This document shows, piece by piece, positions 39,803 to 49,981 of a DNA stretch of 64,000 nucleotides. Below the pieces are notes generated by a model that did not search any database, was not told the DNA's origin, and saw only the letters and a program-made list of their open reading frames with translations. The position numbers and the translations under genes are program-made. Position 1 is the first letter of the stretch; each line of letters begins with the position of its first letter. The stretch comes from Aurantiochytrium sp. KH105. Its lineage: Eukaryota; Sar; Bigyra; Thraustochytrida; Thraustochytriidae. The DNA lies in NCBI GenBank assembly GCA_003116975.1, contig BGKB01000003.1, positions 496,001 to 560,000 on the forward strand, in the 5' to 3' direction.

Positions 39803-41949
39803 CTAATTTTCAGTCTGGGCTGATGACGCAGCTGACAGCGCCTTGGTTGGGGCAGATTTGATCTCCGATGTGTTTGCGGATGTGGCAGTAATCTTGTGCC
39901 ATACGCGGCGAGATTTGATGATCTTGAGCTGCTTGAGCGCGGGGATGGCGAAAATAAAACCAAACGAAAAGGGTGGAAAGCTCATTGTGACGACCTGGAG
40001 CAAGATCAACCCAAACGGTGGCTCACCAAGAGGACCACAGATATCGTCTTGCTCCAAGAACTCCACGGTGATTTCGCCTTCGGTGCTCCACAGCGTGGTG
40101 TCTTCCCCTTGATAACGAACGCCTGTTCGTGCGCAGCGAAACCAGACATCGACATTTTTACCAAATTCCATGGCCTTAGGCAAGAAGAGAGCTGTTGAAA
40201 CAGCATTCAGGATTACGAGCATGGTGCTAACGAAAGCAAATCGAATCATGTTGACGGCCAGCCTGTACACGACGGAGGACGAACCACCGCCACCGCGTGA
40301 TTTGGACTTGCCACTCGAAGGACCAGCGCTTTTGCGCGAGCTCAGTCGCAGTCCCGACATCTTTGCGACGAAGCCAAGCAGATAAAACGAGAAGACTACG
40401 CTGATCGCACCAATAACTAGAAGTGGTCCTTGCACAAAGAGAACCTCTTCTTCTGGTGACCCAAATAATGGCCCACACGAGTACGCATATCGAATCAAGT
40501 TCGGATAGTACATGGTTTCCTCCGCCGTTTCGCCACCCTGGGACTCTCTATAAAGGTAGGAGCTCATGTATAGCTGATCAGCCTCCAGGACAAAGGTGCC
40601 GATGCTCAATAGGCCCGGGACGCCCACAACGAGGCAAGGGACCATTACGCGAAAGAGTCGCGAGGGTACATAGCGGGACATGTGACTCGAAGCACGAAGC
40701 TGACGCAGAACTTTGTACAGGGTAATTGCAACGCAAATGAGCAAGGCCTGCATGAGGTGAGGTTTGATTTTGCCTACCTCACAAAAGTCGTGCGCATATG
40801 TATTCACGCGAAAGTTCATCGTGTCGTGATTATTGCAACGCAGGTTCTCGGCGAGAATCGCGCTGGGCAGAGCATCAAGAAAGAAGAGCAGCACACAAAT
40901 GACAGCGCTCATGCTGGTAACCCAGTCCGTAATGTCGCGACGCTTGAGCTTGAGGATGCGCTTGCGCTCGCTCACGATAACTAGGATTGACAGGGGAAAA
41001 GCGATAAAGCCAGGGAGCCAGCCGAGGACCCACATAAGTGAATACTGCGCATCAGTGTAGATGACAGGGAGAGGGCATCTAATATCGCAGGTGGACGTGC
41101 ACCTGTTGCAATCCATGGTGGCATTGTAATACTCGCTGGTGTTCTTTCCACTTTCGATGCAAAATTCCATGTCTTCAGGATTGATGAAGTCGAGTCGACC
41201 GGATGTTGAGTTCGTTTCGAGAGCGTACCGTACGACGGTGCTTCCCCATCCGCAGGTTTTTTCTGCGCATGCAGAGTTGGTAGAACCCTCGCACACAAAG
41301 GTGTCGCCACTTGGATCCGTGTACGATGGTCCCTCTGGGTACAAAAGTTCTCCGTTCCAGGACTCGAGGTAGTGGTAAAACTGACCCGTGCCTTCGGATC
41401 TCGATGTTTCTGGATGAAGATCTCCGATTGTGTCAGTGCACATCGAGAGCTTATCTCCCATGCCAATGTCGTCGGCTCTCGCTGCGCAAATTTTGAGTTT
41501 CGTTAGTCTACCCTCTGTTGCGAATTTTGGTCACTTCATCGACCACAAAGTCAAATAAACGTACCCGATAGATCAGCACACGCGTCGACTGTTTCTTGGC
41601 AATATGATTGGCAAGGCCGTCGTGGCATTTGTAGTTCGTCATCACAGATTGCAAATGTACCGAGGCAGGCGAGGCGAAAGAACCGGTTCGTGCAATTGCT
41701 GTCGGTGATGCTCGATGTCGCCGTAATAAAGATTCTCATGGTGGCAAGAAATTCTTCTTCTAAACTCTCAATCGTTGTATTCTCCCAAACAAAGACGTCC
41801 TCGCCTTCCAGACCATAGGTAGCGCAAAAGTTTTCGCTTGGATATTGCTGACAGGTGCCCGCCGTATGACTGACGATCGCGCGAGACTCTTGGATTGCAG
41901 AGAGCCCGGCCAGCAGCAGAAGCACGACCCGAATCGCCCAAGGCGCCAT
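39803..41949 (-). CDS. Frizzled/Smoothened-like receptor, copy 2 (two exons)
   Basis: Exon 1 runs from 41949 to 41565 and exon 2 from 41481 to 39803, giving about 687 codons. The 83-nt intron has a GTACGT donor, a TTTGCGCAG acceptor and a CTAAC branch motif upstream of it. It is phase 1, at the same position as in copy 1. Exon 1: signal peptide (VVLLLLAGLSA) and Fz domain with matching cysteines (GTCQQYP, FCATYGL, FFRLACLGTFAICD, PRRPCQSYC). Exon 2: the same second ectodomain (CNRCTSTCDIRCPLPV) and 7TM core, with blocks nearly identical to copy 1 (CVAITLYKVLRQL, YPNLIRYAYSCGPLF, EADQLYM). Differences lie in the ectodomain linkers and the cytoplasmic tail. The KTxxxW motif is absent here too. 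The shared intron shows that duplication came after the intron was gained. Confidence 0.85.
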
Positions 41950-43678
41950 GACTCCGCACAAAGTGAGCTCGTTTCGTCTTTACAAAAGTCGAGCTCGCGT
42001 TGAGTCTTGGCAGCGAGGGAGAATAACGACGAAATTCGAATTAGGGCTTTGTCGCTGATGGTGGTGATCTCGACATTGCCAAATACTAATCTAATACCGA
42101 TGCAACTGAGAGTGAGAAAAACGACGCTTTCGTCGATGTTCGAGGCTCTAATCTTCTAGTGAAGTTCTATTTTAAAACCCAACGTTGTGCCTGTGCTTCC
42201 AATCTACATGCTTCAAAAGGGTCCGGGCACTGAGCTAGCAATGAGCAAGAGTCACTTCAACTACTTATAGGCTACTTCCAGTTCTAGCCGTTGTGGCCGC
42301 AGCGGGCTCAGGCTATAAAGCGTCTGGCTTCCAAGACAGCTCGTCGATGCTTTCGCGACTGATCGCGAACCAGCGATGACAAGCAGGGGTTTAGGGCTCG
42401 TAAACGAACCCCATGTGGCGGTTTTCGCAATGGTGGTCATCTTTTCGAGTCTTTTTGGTGGCCATCGCGGCCCGGACGGAAAGAGGCACAAGGCTCGTCG
42501 CCGCGTGGCCTTGCCAGGTGAAGAAAGACGCTGGCTCGCTAATGGATTGGTCGTCTTATTTTTAGGGTGTCCGTCTCATTGCCCAGAATGGCAACAGAAG
42601 AACGACAGCCAACGTCGTATCATTTCACGACCTGTAAAAACTGCAGGAACTCTGGCGACTCAAAAGGTTGCCTGGGAACGAGGAGGGGAGGGGCCTAGGG
42701 GCAAATTCTCTGCTGACGTCTCCGCGAAGGCCTCTTCCACTGGCAGAGGCGCGCGCGAGAGCTTTCTGTGGACAAGGACGGAAAAAAAAATGTGTCCGTT
42801 TCTTTTCCGGGAACCTTTCGCCGGCTGCGAACAGGCAGCAAGTCAGTCAATATCATCGAGCCAGGCAGCCAAAGTCGCAAACTGCAGCTGCGCACGCAGT
42901 TGCTGCAGGACGGTTTCTACATTTTGCACCCAGCTCGAAATACATACAGCAAGTCAACGTGTCACCCAAGGGCGAGTTGCGACTCACGTCAAGTCGACTA
43001 CTCGCAACAACACCATGAGCAGACCTTCTTCCAATACGCCCATGGAGCTAGTGAACGTCCGCAACCGGTTGCAGTAACGCTCGCCCCAATGTGGAACTTT
43101 TGCAAGCAAGGCTCGAAAGGCCCGGCCGCGAAGATGGCATTTCCCTCGTACGCGCGTCGTTGGAGTGGAGAAGACGAGCCGCAGTGTAGTAGCATGCATT
43201 TGCTTCTAGAGTCCGCTGATAAAGCGTGAAAGATGCGAACGCTGTGCTTGGGTAGCTGTCTTCTGGCCGCTGTTGTGGGCCGCCTTCTTGCCTGCTCATT
43301 CGACACATGACTTCAATCGGCTGGCTATTAATAATTAAAAAGGGGCTTCTCCGGTACGAGCCAGGCATGCTGCTTTGATCTTACCGTGGCCGTGTGTCTG
43401 GCCCGTCGCGGCTGCCACGACTGCGTAGACCGCCGGTTTCTTCGTGTGAAGCGCCCGCACATCACCGACGGTGCCCACGGTTCTGGGGCTGGAGTTGGTA
43501 CCATGGTTCCATGGTACCATGGTACCGAGGGCGGGAGAAGAGATCTCTCCCTCAACCAAGGCAACAAGATCTGCTGCCATGGAGACGGGCGCGCAGAGCG
43601 GCTTCCCCGCGCCTTTCTGCGGAGCGAGCGCGCGGGCGAGGCAGAGTCGCAGCGCGCGAGGGGCCAGGCCGAGACGTG
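41950..43678. other. Divergent intergenic region, no gene seen
   Basis: 1.7 kb between receptor copy 2 (-) and the MFS transporter (+). A 233-codon plus frame (42376-43077) has an ATG but no domain, and its composition matches the surrounding DNA. The GGTACC palindrome cluster is annotated separately. Confidence 0.5.
43497..43526. repeat. GGTACCATGG palindrome cluster
   Basis: GGTACCATGG, two T, CCATGGTACC, ATGGTACC. The first two decamers form a perfect 10-bp inverted repeat with a 2-nt loop, and the third unit overlaps a second palindrome. It lies about 155 bp upstream of the MFS start codon. Confidence 0.85.
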
Positions 43679-45361
43679 ATGGACGAGAGCCAGGATGCCC
43701 GCGAGCCGCTGCTGGCCCGCGAGGAGGCGGGCACCGGCGGCGTCGCGAGTGATGAAGCGGGCGCTGGCTCCAGCGACGGCCCGCAGAGCGCCACGCTCGG
43801 GCCCGTGTTCAGGAGCTACCTCGTGGGGCAGAGCGCGTATGGCCTGCGCGTGTCGCTCTGGTGGGTCGGCCTCTCGCCGCTCATGCTAGCGCTGGTGGGC
43901 AATGAGAACGTACTGGGCGCCGTCAGGGTGGCCTTTAATGTCGCGCTCCTTGTGGTGAGCCCCTTTGCCGGCGTGCTTGCGGAACGCATCAAGCTCGAAA
44001 AGATCCTCACGGCCACGACCGTCGGTCGCGGCGCCATATACGTTGTGCTACTGCCGCTGCTTTGGCTATTCTTTGCCGCGCCCTTTCGCGTCGTGGATTC
44101 GCCGACAACCCTCTTTGTGCTCGCCGTCGTGCTGTGCTTCATCGACGGCATCCAGGTCGCCCTTGCCAATGTTGTCGACGTCGACATGGGCGGCACCGAC
44201 ATTCTGGGCGCACAAAAGGGACTTACTGTGACGGATGCCATGCGAAATAAGCTCAACTCCGTTTTCCATATCTGCTTCGACACCAGCTTCCTTGTCTTCA
44301 CGCCCAGCGTCGCGCTCCTGGCCTGGTACATTGGCGAGCTGGCAGTGGACCAGGGACGTTCCAAGGAGGACGAGGATGCACTGAAGTCGGGCGTCCTCGT
44401 TTGCACCTTTGCGGGCGTCTTTCTTGTCACCTCTCTGATCTCGCTCTATTGCTACATTTATGGGCTCGGGGGTGCCCCTGACGCCGAGGGTGACTATCAA
44501 GTCGCGCCTGGTGATGAGACTGAGCTGAACGAGGGTGCAAACTCGGCGCCAGCCAATGCCCCAGAGACAGCGGAGGAAGACTCGGGCATTCTCAAATCCT
44601 TGTGGGAGGGTGCCGTTTTGACGTGGAGCACACGTCCAATTCGGTGGCGGCTTCTTTTCCTCGGACTCGAAGTTGCTGTAGAAGATGCCATGGTGGCCGT
44701 CGTTGTCACAGAGTACGCCTTTACCTCGCATTACTTTGGAGATGGCGACGCGACGCGAACCAATCTGTTTACGGCGCTCATTGTGGCCGTGGGCAAGGTG
44801 GGCGCAATTGTAGCCGGCTTCTTCATGCACTCATGCTGGGCAGTTCCAACCAAGAAAAAGGGTTTTCGTCCTCTTTTCGCCTCTGTGCTGCTGGCCAGTG
44901 CATCGGTGTGGCTTCTCGTTGTTGCGTACGGGCTCGAGCGGAGCGCACCGAATGACATCCACGGCAAAACGGCCTGGATTTCTCGTGTTCTTGTCTTTCT
45001 CTCCGTGACGCTCTTCTTTTTGCTTTCTACGGCGCCCAAGATTGGATTTGAGACCCTTTTGCAAGGCATGGTGACATCGGTGGAGGGAAGCGGGAAGATC
45101 TTTGGTTTTGTCGGACCCTTTATTTCTATCATTGACTCCATCGTTGTCATGGGTATCTCTCTTGCTTTTAGCATGATGAAGGGGAACTGCTCGGACGGTG
45201 ACTTCGAGTGTCAATCGTCTCACTTTCTTTCTGCGCTTTCGATCACCGCGGCTTTCTATTTAGCGCATGGTATCTTTGAGGCCTTGCTTGGACCGCGCCT
45301 TATGCTCCCTGACGACCAGGCCATGTTACAGAACATGGGTCTCGACCAAGCCGACAATTAG
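43679..45361 (+). CDS. Major facilitator-type membrane transporter, unknown substrate
   Basis: 560 codons from ATG at 43679 (MDESQDAREPLLAREE). The frame is open upstream to 43394 without an ATG. The N terminus is hydrophilic and acidic. About twelve hydrophobic helices follow in two halves, with a hydrophilic acidic loop (about residues 265-305) between them, as in MFS carriers. The first half contains AFNVALLVVSPFAGVLAERIKLEKILTATT, which resembles the MFS loop 2-3 signature (G-x-x-x-D/E-R-x-x). The second half contains FTALIVAVGKVGAIVAGFFMH and FGFVGPFISIIDSIVVMGISLAFSM. There is no signal peptide or substrate-specific motif. It would sit in the plasma membrane or an organelle membrane. 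Confidence 0.7.
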   Translation: MDESQDAREPLLAREEAGTGGVASDEAGAGSSDGPQSATLGPVFRSYLVGQSAYGLRVSLWWVGLSPLMLALVGNENVLGAVRVAFNVALLVVSPFAGVLAERIKLEKILTATTVGRGAIYVVLLPLLWLFFAAPFRVVDSPTTLFVLAVVLCFIDGIQVALANVVDVDMGGTDILGAQKGLTVTDAMRNKLNSVFHICFDTSFLVFTPSVALLAWYIGELAVDQGRSKEDEDALKSGVLVCTFAGVFLVTSLISLYCYIYGLGGAPDAEGDYQVAPGDETELNEGANSAPANAPETAEEDSGILKSLWEGAVLTWSTRPIRWRLLFLGLEVAVEDAMVAVVVTEYAFTSHYFGDGDATRTNLFTALIVAVGKVGAIVAGFFMHSCWAVPTKKKGFRPLFASVLLASASVWLLVVAYGLERSAPNDIHGKTAWISRVLVFLSVTLFFLLSTAPKIGFETLLQGMVTSVEGSGKIFGFVGPFISIIDSIVVMGISLAFSMMKGNCSDGDFECQSSHFLSALSITAAFYLAHGIFEALLGPRLMLPDDQAMLQNMGLDQADN

Positions 45362-45609
45362 GCTTTAGACTCTTGGCACGAGACCAATCTTCATCGTGCA
45401 AATTGTCGTCGCAAGTACGCTGCAAGGGAAACCATAATTCCATTTTAATCTTCTCTGGAATATTTGACTACGTTTGGTTTTCCATTCTCTTTTTTCGGTC
45501 CATTCATCGCGCGGGATGGATGACTATAGATAAGACAAGACAAGACAAAATCCATCCATTTTTCGTCGTCAGCATGCAGACAAAAATAGTAGCTTTCTTT
45601 TTTCTTTTA

Positions 45610-47514
45610 TTAGCGTCCTCCTGAGCGCCCGAACCAGTTCCGCGCGCTGGACAGCCAACCAGAACCCTCTTCTCCTTCCTCTCCTCCCGTCTCGCCATCC
45701 TGGGTCGACGCAGAGGCCGGGTCCTTTGAAGAAGAAATATTTGCCGATGCTGACGCTGACGTCGACGACGATGCCGACTTGGCCGCCTTGGAGCCCTTGG
45801 GCAACTTGCCAATTCTAAGCTCGCTGGAAGCGAGGTCAAAGAGAATCGGGTGCGCCGGCACAGCATCAATCGAGGGCGGAAGCTCGCACAACACAGGGGC
45901 GTCATCCGATGCGGATCCAGACTGCTGGGACACGGCCAGCGACGCAGTGGAGCCCGCAAGGCGCGCGCGGAAAGCATGAGCCAGAGCCAAACACTTGGCC
46001 GCGCGCGTTTTCCGCTCAACATCATCAAGCTGCTTCAGCTGAGACGTGGTGACGCCATCCATGGCGCGAGTCTCCGTAATGCGCGTAAAGTTGTGCTCAA
46101 AGAGGGCGACGGCCTGAGCCCACTTGGCCTGCGCCTGGTACGTGCGCCCGATGAGCAGCGTGCGAAAGGCCGTGCAAATGCCCTCCTGAACCCGCATTTC
46201 GGGAGCCGAGACCACGTCTTCCTCGGCGCTATGCTGTTCAGCATCGGGGCCGAGCAAGTCAAGAATATCGTGCACGCTCTGAAGGGACTGATCGTAGATG
46301 TGGACAAGATCTTGCGGTTTGACGGTCGTCTTTTGGCCGTCCATCTCGCGCAACATCTTGCTCGCATACAACATGTTGCGGTCGATAGAGATGAGCAGCT
46401 TTTGCGTTTTGATGTATGCGCGAATATAGTCGTACTCCTCGGCAATCTTTTCGGGGTTTGCTGTTGAGGAGCTCGACGCCTTTGACGGCTTGGACTTTTC
46501 CTCACGTGCAAGGCGAAGCGTATCATCGCAAACCGAGAGGGTCTCGAGGAAGGCAGCCTCGAGATCATCGCCGTCGCCTCCATCGCCACCAGCAGCGCTC
46601 TTGGCCTCTTCCAACGCGGAGAGCTGGTCACGGATCTCCAAAAGTTTCACGCGGAGCGCTGGACTGCGTACGGGCACCTGGTGTCCGCGCCAGGACACGG
46701 TCGATGCCTGCTCAGCTTGAATCTTGCGGTTCTCCTCGATAACCTTTTTGATTTTTGCCTGCAAGAGGTCGCTGCCTTCGGCTTCAATCTGCAGCTGTTT
46801 CAGAGCGTCCTGGCTCTTGCCAGGGCCTTCCTCACGCGAAAGATTGTACTTGCAGTAGCGCAAGGCCGGCTCAATGTCTTCGATGCGCTCTTGCATGAGC
46901 TCCCGCAGCTCGGGCTCGACGATCGAAGACAGCTGCTCGTATACGTTGCGCGCCTTTTCAAACTCGAGATAGGCGTCTTTCCACCATTCCTTTTCGAGCA
47001 AAAGGTTTCCCTGCATCCATGCGGCATAGGCCTCGGCCTCCAGAGTGGTGCGGTCGTCCGCGACCTCATGGCAGAGTTCCCTCAGCTTGGCGCTCCAGCG
47101 CGTGGCTTTGGCCAGTCGTCGGACAAGGTGCAATCTTTTGCGAGGTTCTTCGCCGTCGCGCTGGTTCTCGTCCTTGAGCTGCATGGCGTACCCCCAGGCA
47201 CGCTCTGCGTTCACCAGCGCCAGCTGCAAGAAGCGCTCATCGGTGCAGTCTTCTGCCGTGAGCTCGCGGCCCTGAAAGGCCTCGCGCGGGTTCTTGCCCG
47301 CGAGTTTGAAGTCCACGCGTTTGTTTTTGCGCAGCCGCCGCAGTCTCCTCGTGCAGTACTGCCTGTACCGCTGGTAGTCGCGGTGGCGCAGCCCGTTCTG
47401 CTGCTGGCTCGTCTTGACGGCCTCCAGGATGTTCAAGGACAGCTTTTCCTGCGGCCCCGCCGCCGCAGCCGCCTCTGCCGCGGGCTCCGTCGGGCCGCCG
47501 TCCTCTGCGCCCAT
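45610..47514 (-). CDS. SRP68: Signal recognition particle subunit SRP68
   Basis: 634 codons from ATG at 47514 (MGAEDGGPTEPAAE). The frame is open to 47721 without a better start. SRP68 pairs with SRP72 and binds and bends SRP RNA, in targeting of ribosomes to the ER. The RNA-binding domain is clear at residues about 25-200: LSLNILEAVKTSQQQNGLRH, then DYQRYRQYCTRRLRRLRK, ending in a helical repeat with RWSAKLRELCHEVADDRTTLEAEAYAAWMQGNLLLEKEWW. A helical body follows (NVYEQLSSIVEPELRELM, YIRAYIKTQKLLISIDRN). The SRP72-binding tail has HPILFDLASSELRIGKLPK. A Ser/Ala-rich C terminus ends GWLSSARNWFGRSGGR. Length is close to the usual 600-630. It is a single exon, divergent from the SAM-domain gene. 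Confidence 0.92.
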   Translation of the reverse strand: MGAEDGGPTEPAAEAAAAAGPQEKLSLNILEAVKTSQQQNGLRHRDYQRYRQYCTRRLRRLRKNKRVDFKLAGKNPREAFQGRELTAEDCTDERFLQLALVNAERAWGYAMQLKDENQRDGEEPRKRLHLVRRLAKATRWSAKLRELCHEVADDRTTLEAEAYAAWMQGNLLLEKEWWKDAYLEFEKARNVYEQLSSIVEPELRELMQERIEDIEPALRYCKYNLSREEGPGKSQDALKQLQIEAEGSDLLQAKIKKVIEENRKIQAEQASTVSWRGHQVPVRSPALRVKLLEIRDQLSALEEAKSAAGGDGGDGDDLEAAFLETLSVCDDTLRLAREEKSKPSKASSSSTANPEKIAEEYDYIRAYIKTQKLLISIDRNMLYASKMLREMDGQKTTVKPQDLVHIYDQSLQSVHDILDLLGPDAEQHSAEEDVVSAPEMRVQEGICTAFRTLLIGRTYQAQAKWAQAVALFEHNFTRITETRAMDGVTTSQLKQLDDVERKTRAAKCLALAHAFRARLAGSTASLAVSQQSGSASDDAPVLCELPPSIDAVPAHPILFDLASSELRIGKLPKGSKAAKSASSSTSASASANISSSKDPASASTQDGETGGEEGEEGSGWLSSARNWFGRSGGR

Positions 47515-48420
47515 CCTCGCCTCGCTGCCTCTCCTCCCTCGCCTGCGCGCGCTGCTCCCGGCCTTCTGCGCGCGCTCGGCCGCGCCCTTCGCGCCAGTCT
47601 GGATCGGGATGGAGCTCTGCGCTCGCTCGCTCGTCCCTCTCGCCCTCTTTCTTCCCTTCTCTGCTTGCGTTCTTCGCCCACCCATCGGCAAACCTAACCG
47701 CGAACCTAACCACCTCGGCACCGGCGGGGAGAAATGGGTTGTCCAAGGAGCCGTTGGCGGAAGGAAGCTCGGCTCGGACTTGGACCGGGTTGGCTGCAGG
47801 GGGGTGAGATGAGGGGCTTGCTCTGGCTGGCACTTTACCAGGCTGAGGCTCGATGCGGTGGGCGATGTAGGGATTTTACAGTTAGAGCCTGTGCGATGAT
47901 GATGATGATGAGGTGAAGAGGTTCTCCGCGCTGTGGAAGAAAAGATGAACGAACGAACGAAGGAACGAGTGCTTGCTTAAGGGGATGCTTGGTGTTTATT
48001 TGCTTGCCTGCACTTGCCGGAGAATGTGATAAAATTCTAGCAAATTGCATGTACGTGCGCACACCGTCTGCTTCAGCTAGTCATTATTATTATTATTATT
48101 ATTATTATTTGGCCTATTCTAGGTTGATTGACTCGGACATTTTTTCGCCCGGTACAGTTCGCAAAGCCTAACAGATAGAACAGAGAGAGCAGGAGGGCAT
48201 TCGAAGCGAGCGAGGTGGACTCTCGTACAGTGGCGCTGATGGAATTAAGCAAGCTAGAACGGCCATTTTGAGCGTGCCTCGTTGAAACACGTTTGTTGTT
48301 GCAATCAGCGTCGCACGCGCTCTTCACCGAAAGCCCTTCGCTGCCTTGATCCTGACAACGTGACAGCGCTCCTCTTCTGTCCGCATTGATTGAGCGATCA
48401 ACGCACAAGGTGACGAGAGC
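47515..48420. other. Divergent intergenic region with ATT repeat
   Basis: 0.9 kb between SRP68 (-) and the SAM gene (+), presumably holding both promoters. It contains GATGATG units at 47896-47912 and (ATT)n at 48082-48109. No gene is seen. Confidence 0.5.
48082..48109. repeat. (ATT)9 trinucleotide repeat
   Basis: A pure ATT run of about 28 nt upstream of the SAM-domain gene. Confidence 0.9.
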
Positions 48421-49392
48421 ATGGCGATGGAGTCGGCCGACCCGCTTCTCGCAATCGTCGTGGTCGACGGCCCCCCGCCACCATGTGAGAGAATGGAACG
48501 AATGAAAATGCGAAGGAAAATCAAACAAGAGCCACGACGATTCCCAATCTCCTTTGACGCAGATGAACACGTACGTTTTTTTGCTTAACCTACTTGTTCA
48601 CTTGCCTGTGTTGGTCTGCTCGCAAGAAAGCAATTCATCCTTCTCTCGACTAACTCTCATGCCGCACCAGCAACGCAAAACCGCCGAACTCGCACAAGGT
48701 TGGAAGCGAAGACAGCAAGCAAAGCACAAGAGAGGCAAACTTGACGACAGCCGCCTCGATCGTGTGCCCGTGGAGCTCTGGAGCGTGACGGATGTGCTCA
48801 TGTGGCTCGACCGTGTCAACTTAGCAAGTCTGAAGCTCAATTTCGACGAACATGATATTGATGGGCCTGCTCTTCTCGAGGTAAGTTGCTTCGTTGGGCT
48901 CGCTGGAATAGCTTGTCAGTGAAAGATAATGAGACTCACCCGAAAATGTTGCAATTGCAACGCAACGAGAAACAGCTTGGTCCTCGCAGACTCGATGAGA
49001 TTGGCGTGCGTGCGCTTGCACACAGAAAGACCGTCACACGTCTTGTGCGTGAGCTCATACAAAGTCAAGAGCACAAAGACAAGCTTGACTCGCAAAAGAA
49101 AGGAAAATCATCTCTCAAACATTGGAGCTCGCTACAACCCGTGTCGCAGAACCAAGTTTCAGGTGACGAGGGCCAAGATGATGCTGAATTTGATGAGGCT
49201 GGGGCTCGAGCAGATTTCCAGCGAGCCGTCATGGCTTGGCGTGCACAGCACGGACGTCCACAGATTAGCGATGTACGGGCGTCAGAGGGCACGTCAAAAT
49301 CAGGATTGGGCAAGAAATCGTTGTTGGCTAGCTTTGATTTTGGCAGCGGAGATACAACCGAGACCACGCAATGGAAGAATCCATTTGCGTAA
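48421..49392 (+). CDS. SAM-domain protein, three exons
   Basis: Built from splice sites. Exon 1 is 48421-48570 (ATG GCG ATG GAG), with donor GTACGT. Exon 2 is 48671-48880, with a CTAAC branch motif and CACCAG acceptor before it and donor GTAAGT after it. Exon 3 is 48976-49392. Both introns are phase 0 (100 and 95 nt), and the joined frame gives 258 codons. The SAM domain spans residues about 83-148 and is interrupted by intron 2. It runs from VELWSVTDVLMWLDRVNLASL to GPALLE, then LGPRRLDEIGVRALAHR and LVRELIQ. The splice rejoins it into a canonical SAM, strong support for the model. The N terminus is basic; the C terminus is acidic then Ser/Gly-rich, with FQRAVMAWRAQHGRPQ before the tail. SAM domains mediate protein oligomerisation. 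The partner is unknown; the receptor at 31018 also has a SAM domain. Confidence 0.8.
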
Positions 49393-49981
49393 AGCTTAAG
49401 CACTTGATCGGGAGGCATAGCCTGGGCCTGCCAGTGAGTGTCGTGTAGAATCGCTGGCCAATTGAATTCCCAAAGACCTATAAAATTCAAATCATCTGTG
49501 TCAGTACAGGGAAGCCACCCATGACTTTAAGAGTCCCATATGCCTCATTCTGATCATCGAACGGCAGGCCTAGACATTTGCAGATGCGTGCTTGAGTCAA
49601 AGTCTTTTCTGGCTGTTTTCGTCGTACGGAAACTCGTGTACCTTTGGCTGTCTTTTCCAGGGGTTGGCGTTGTTTGTAGCTTCTCCATTAGCATTTTCTA
49701 AGCAAGAGCAGAGAAGAAGTAGACTAATAAAAAGAAAGTAAGAATAAATCAACCCAAGGGCCTATACGGATGAATCTGTCTAAGTCTGCAAAGGTGGAGG
49801 CGTCGAGGTGCAATGCCTTGCCAGCCATTTGATAAATGTGCAATACACGACAATGGCAGAGTACAATCTACACACAACGCCGTCTGCTATCGATGCGCAG
49901 GGCGGGAAGGGCCCAAGGCGCGAGCGAAGCTAGCTGCAAGAGGTCCAAAGGGCGCGCCAACGCAGTCGTTCGCTGTACCTC
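49393..49981. other. Convergent intergenic region, nothing recognised
   Basis: About 590 bp between the 3' ends of the SAM gene (+) and the dioxygenase gene (-). It is AT-richer and has no coding frame, repeat or RNA gene I can support. Confidence 0.5.

Noticed and set aside
42376..43077. 233-codon plus-strand frame with ATG
   Set aside because: No domain or compositional sign of coding. Kept as intergenic, although a lineage-specific gene cannot be excluded.
46681..47697. 338-codon plus-strand frame
   Set aside because: Antisense shadow of SRP68.
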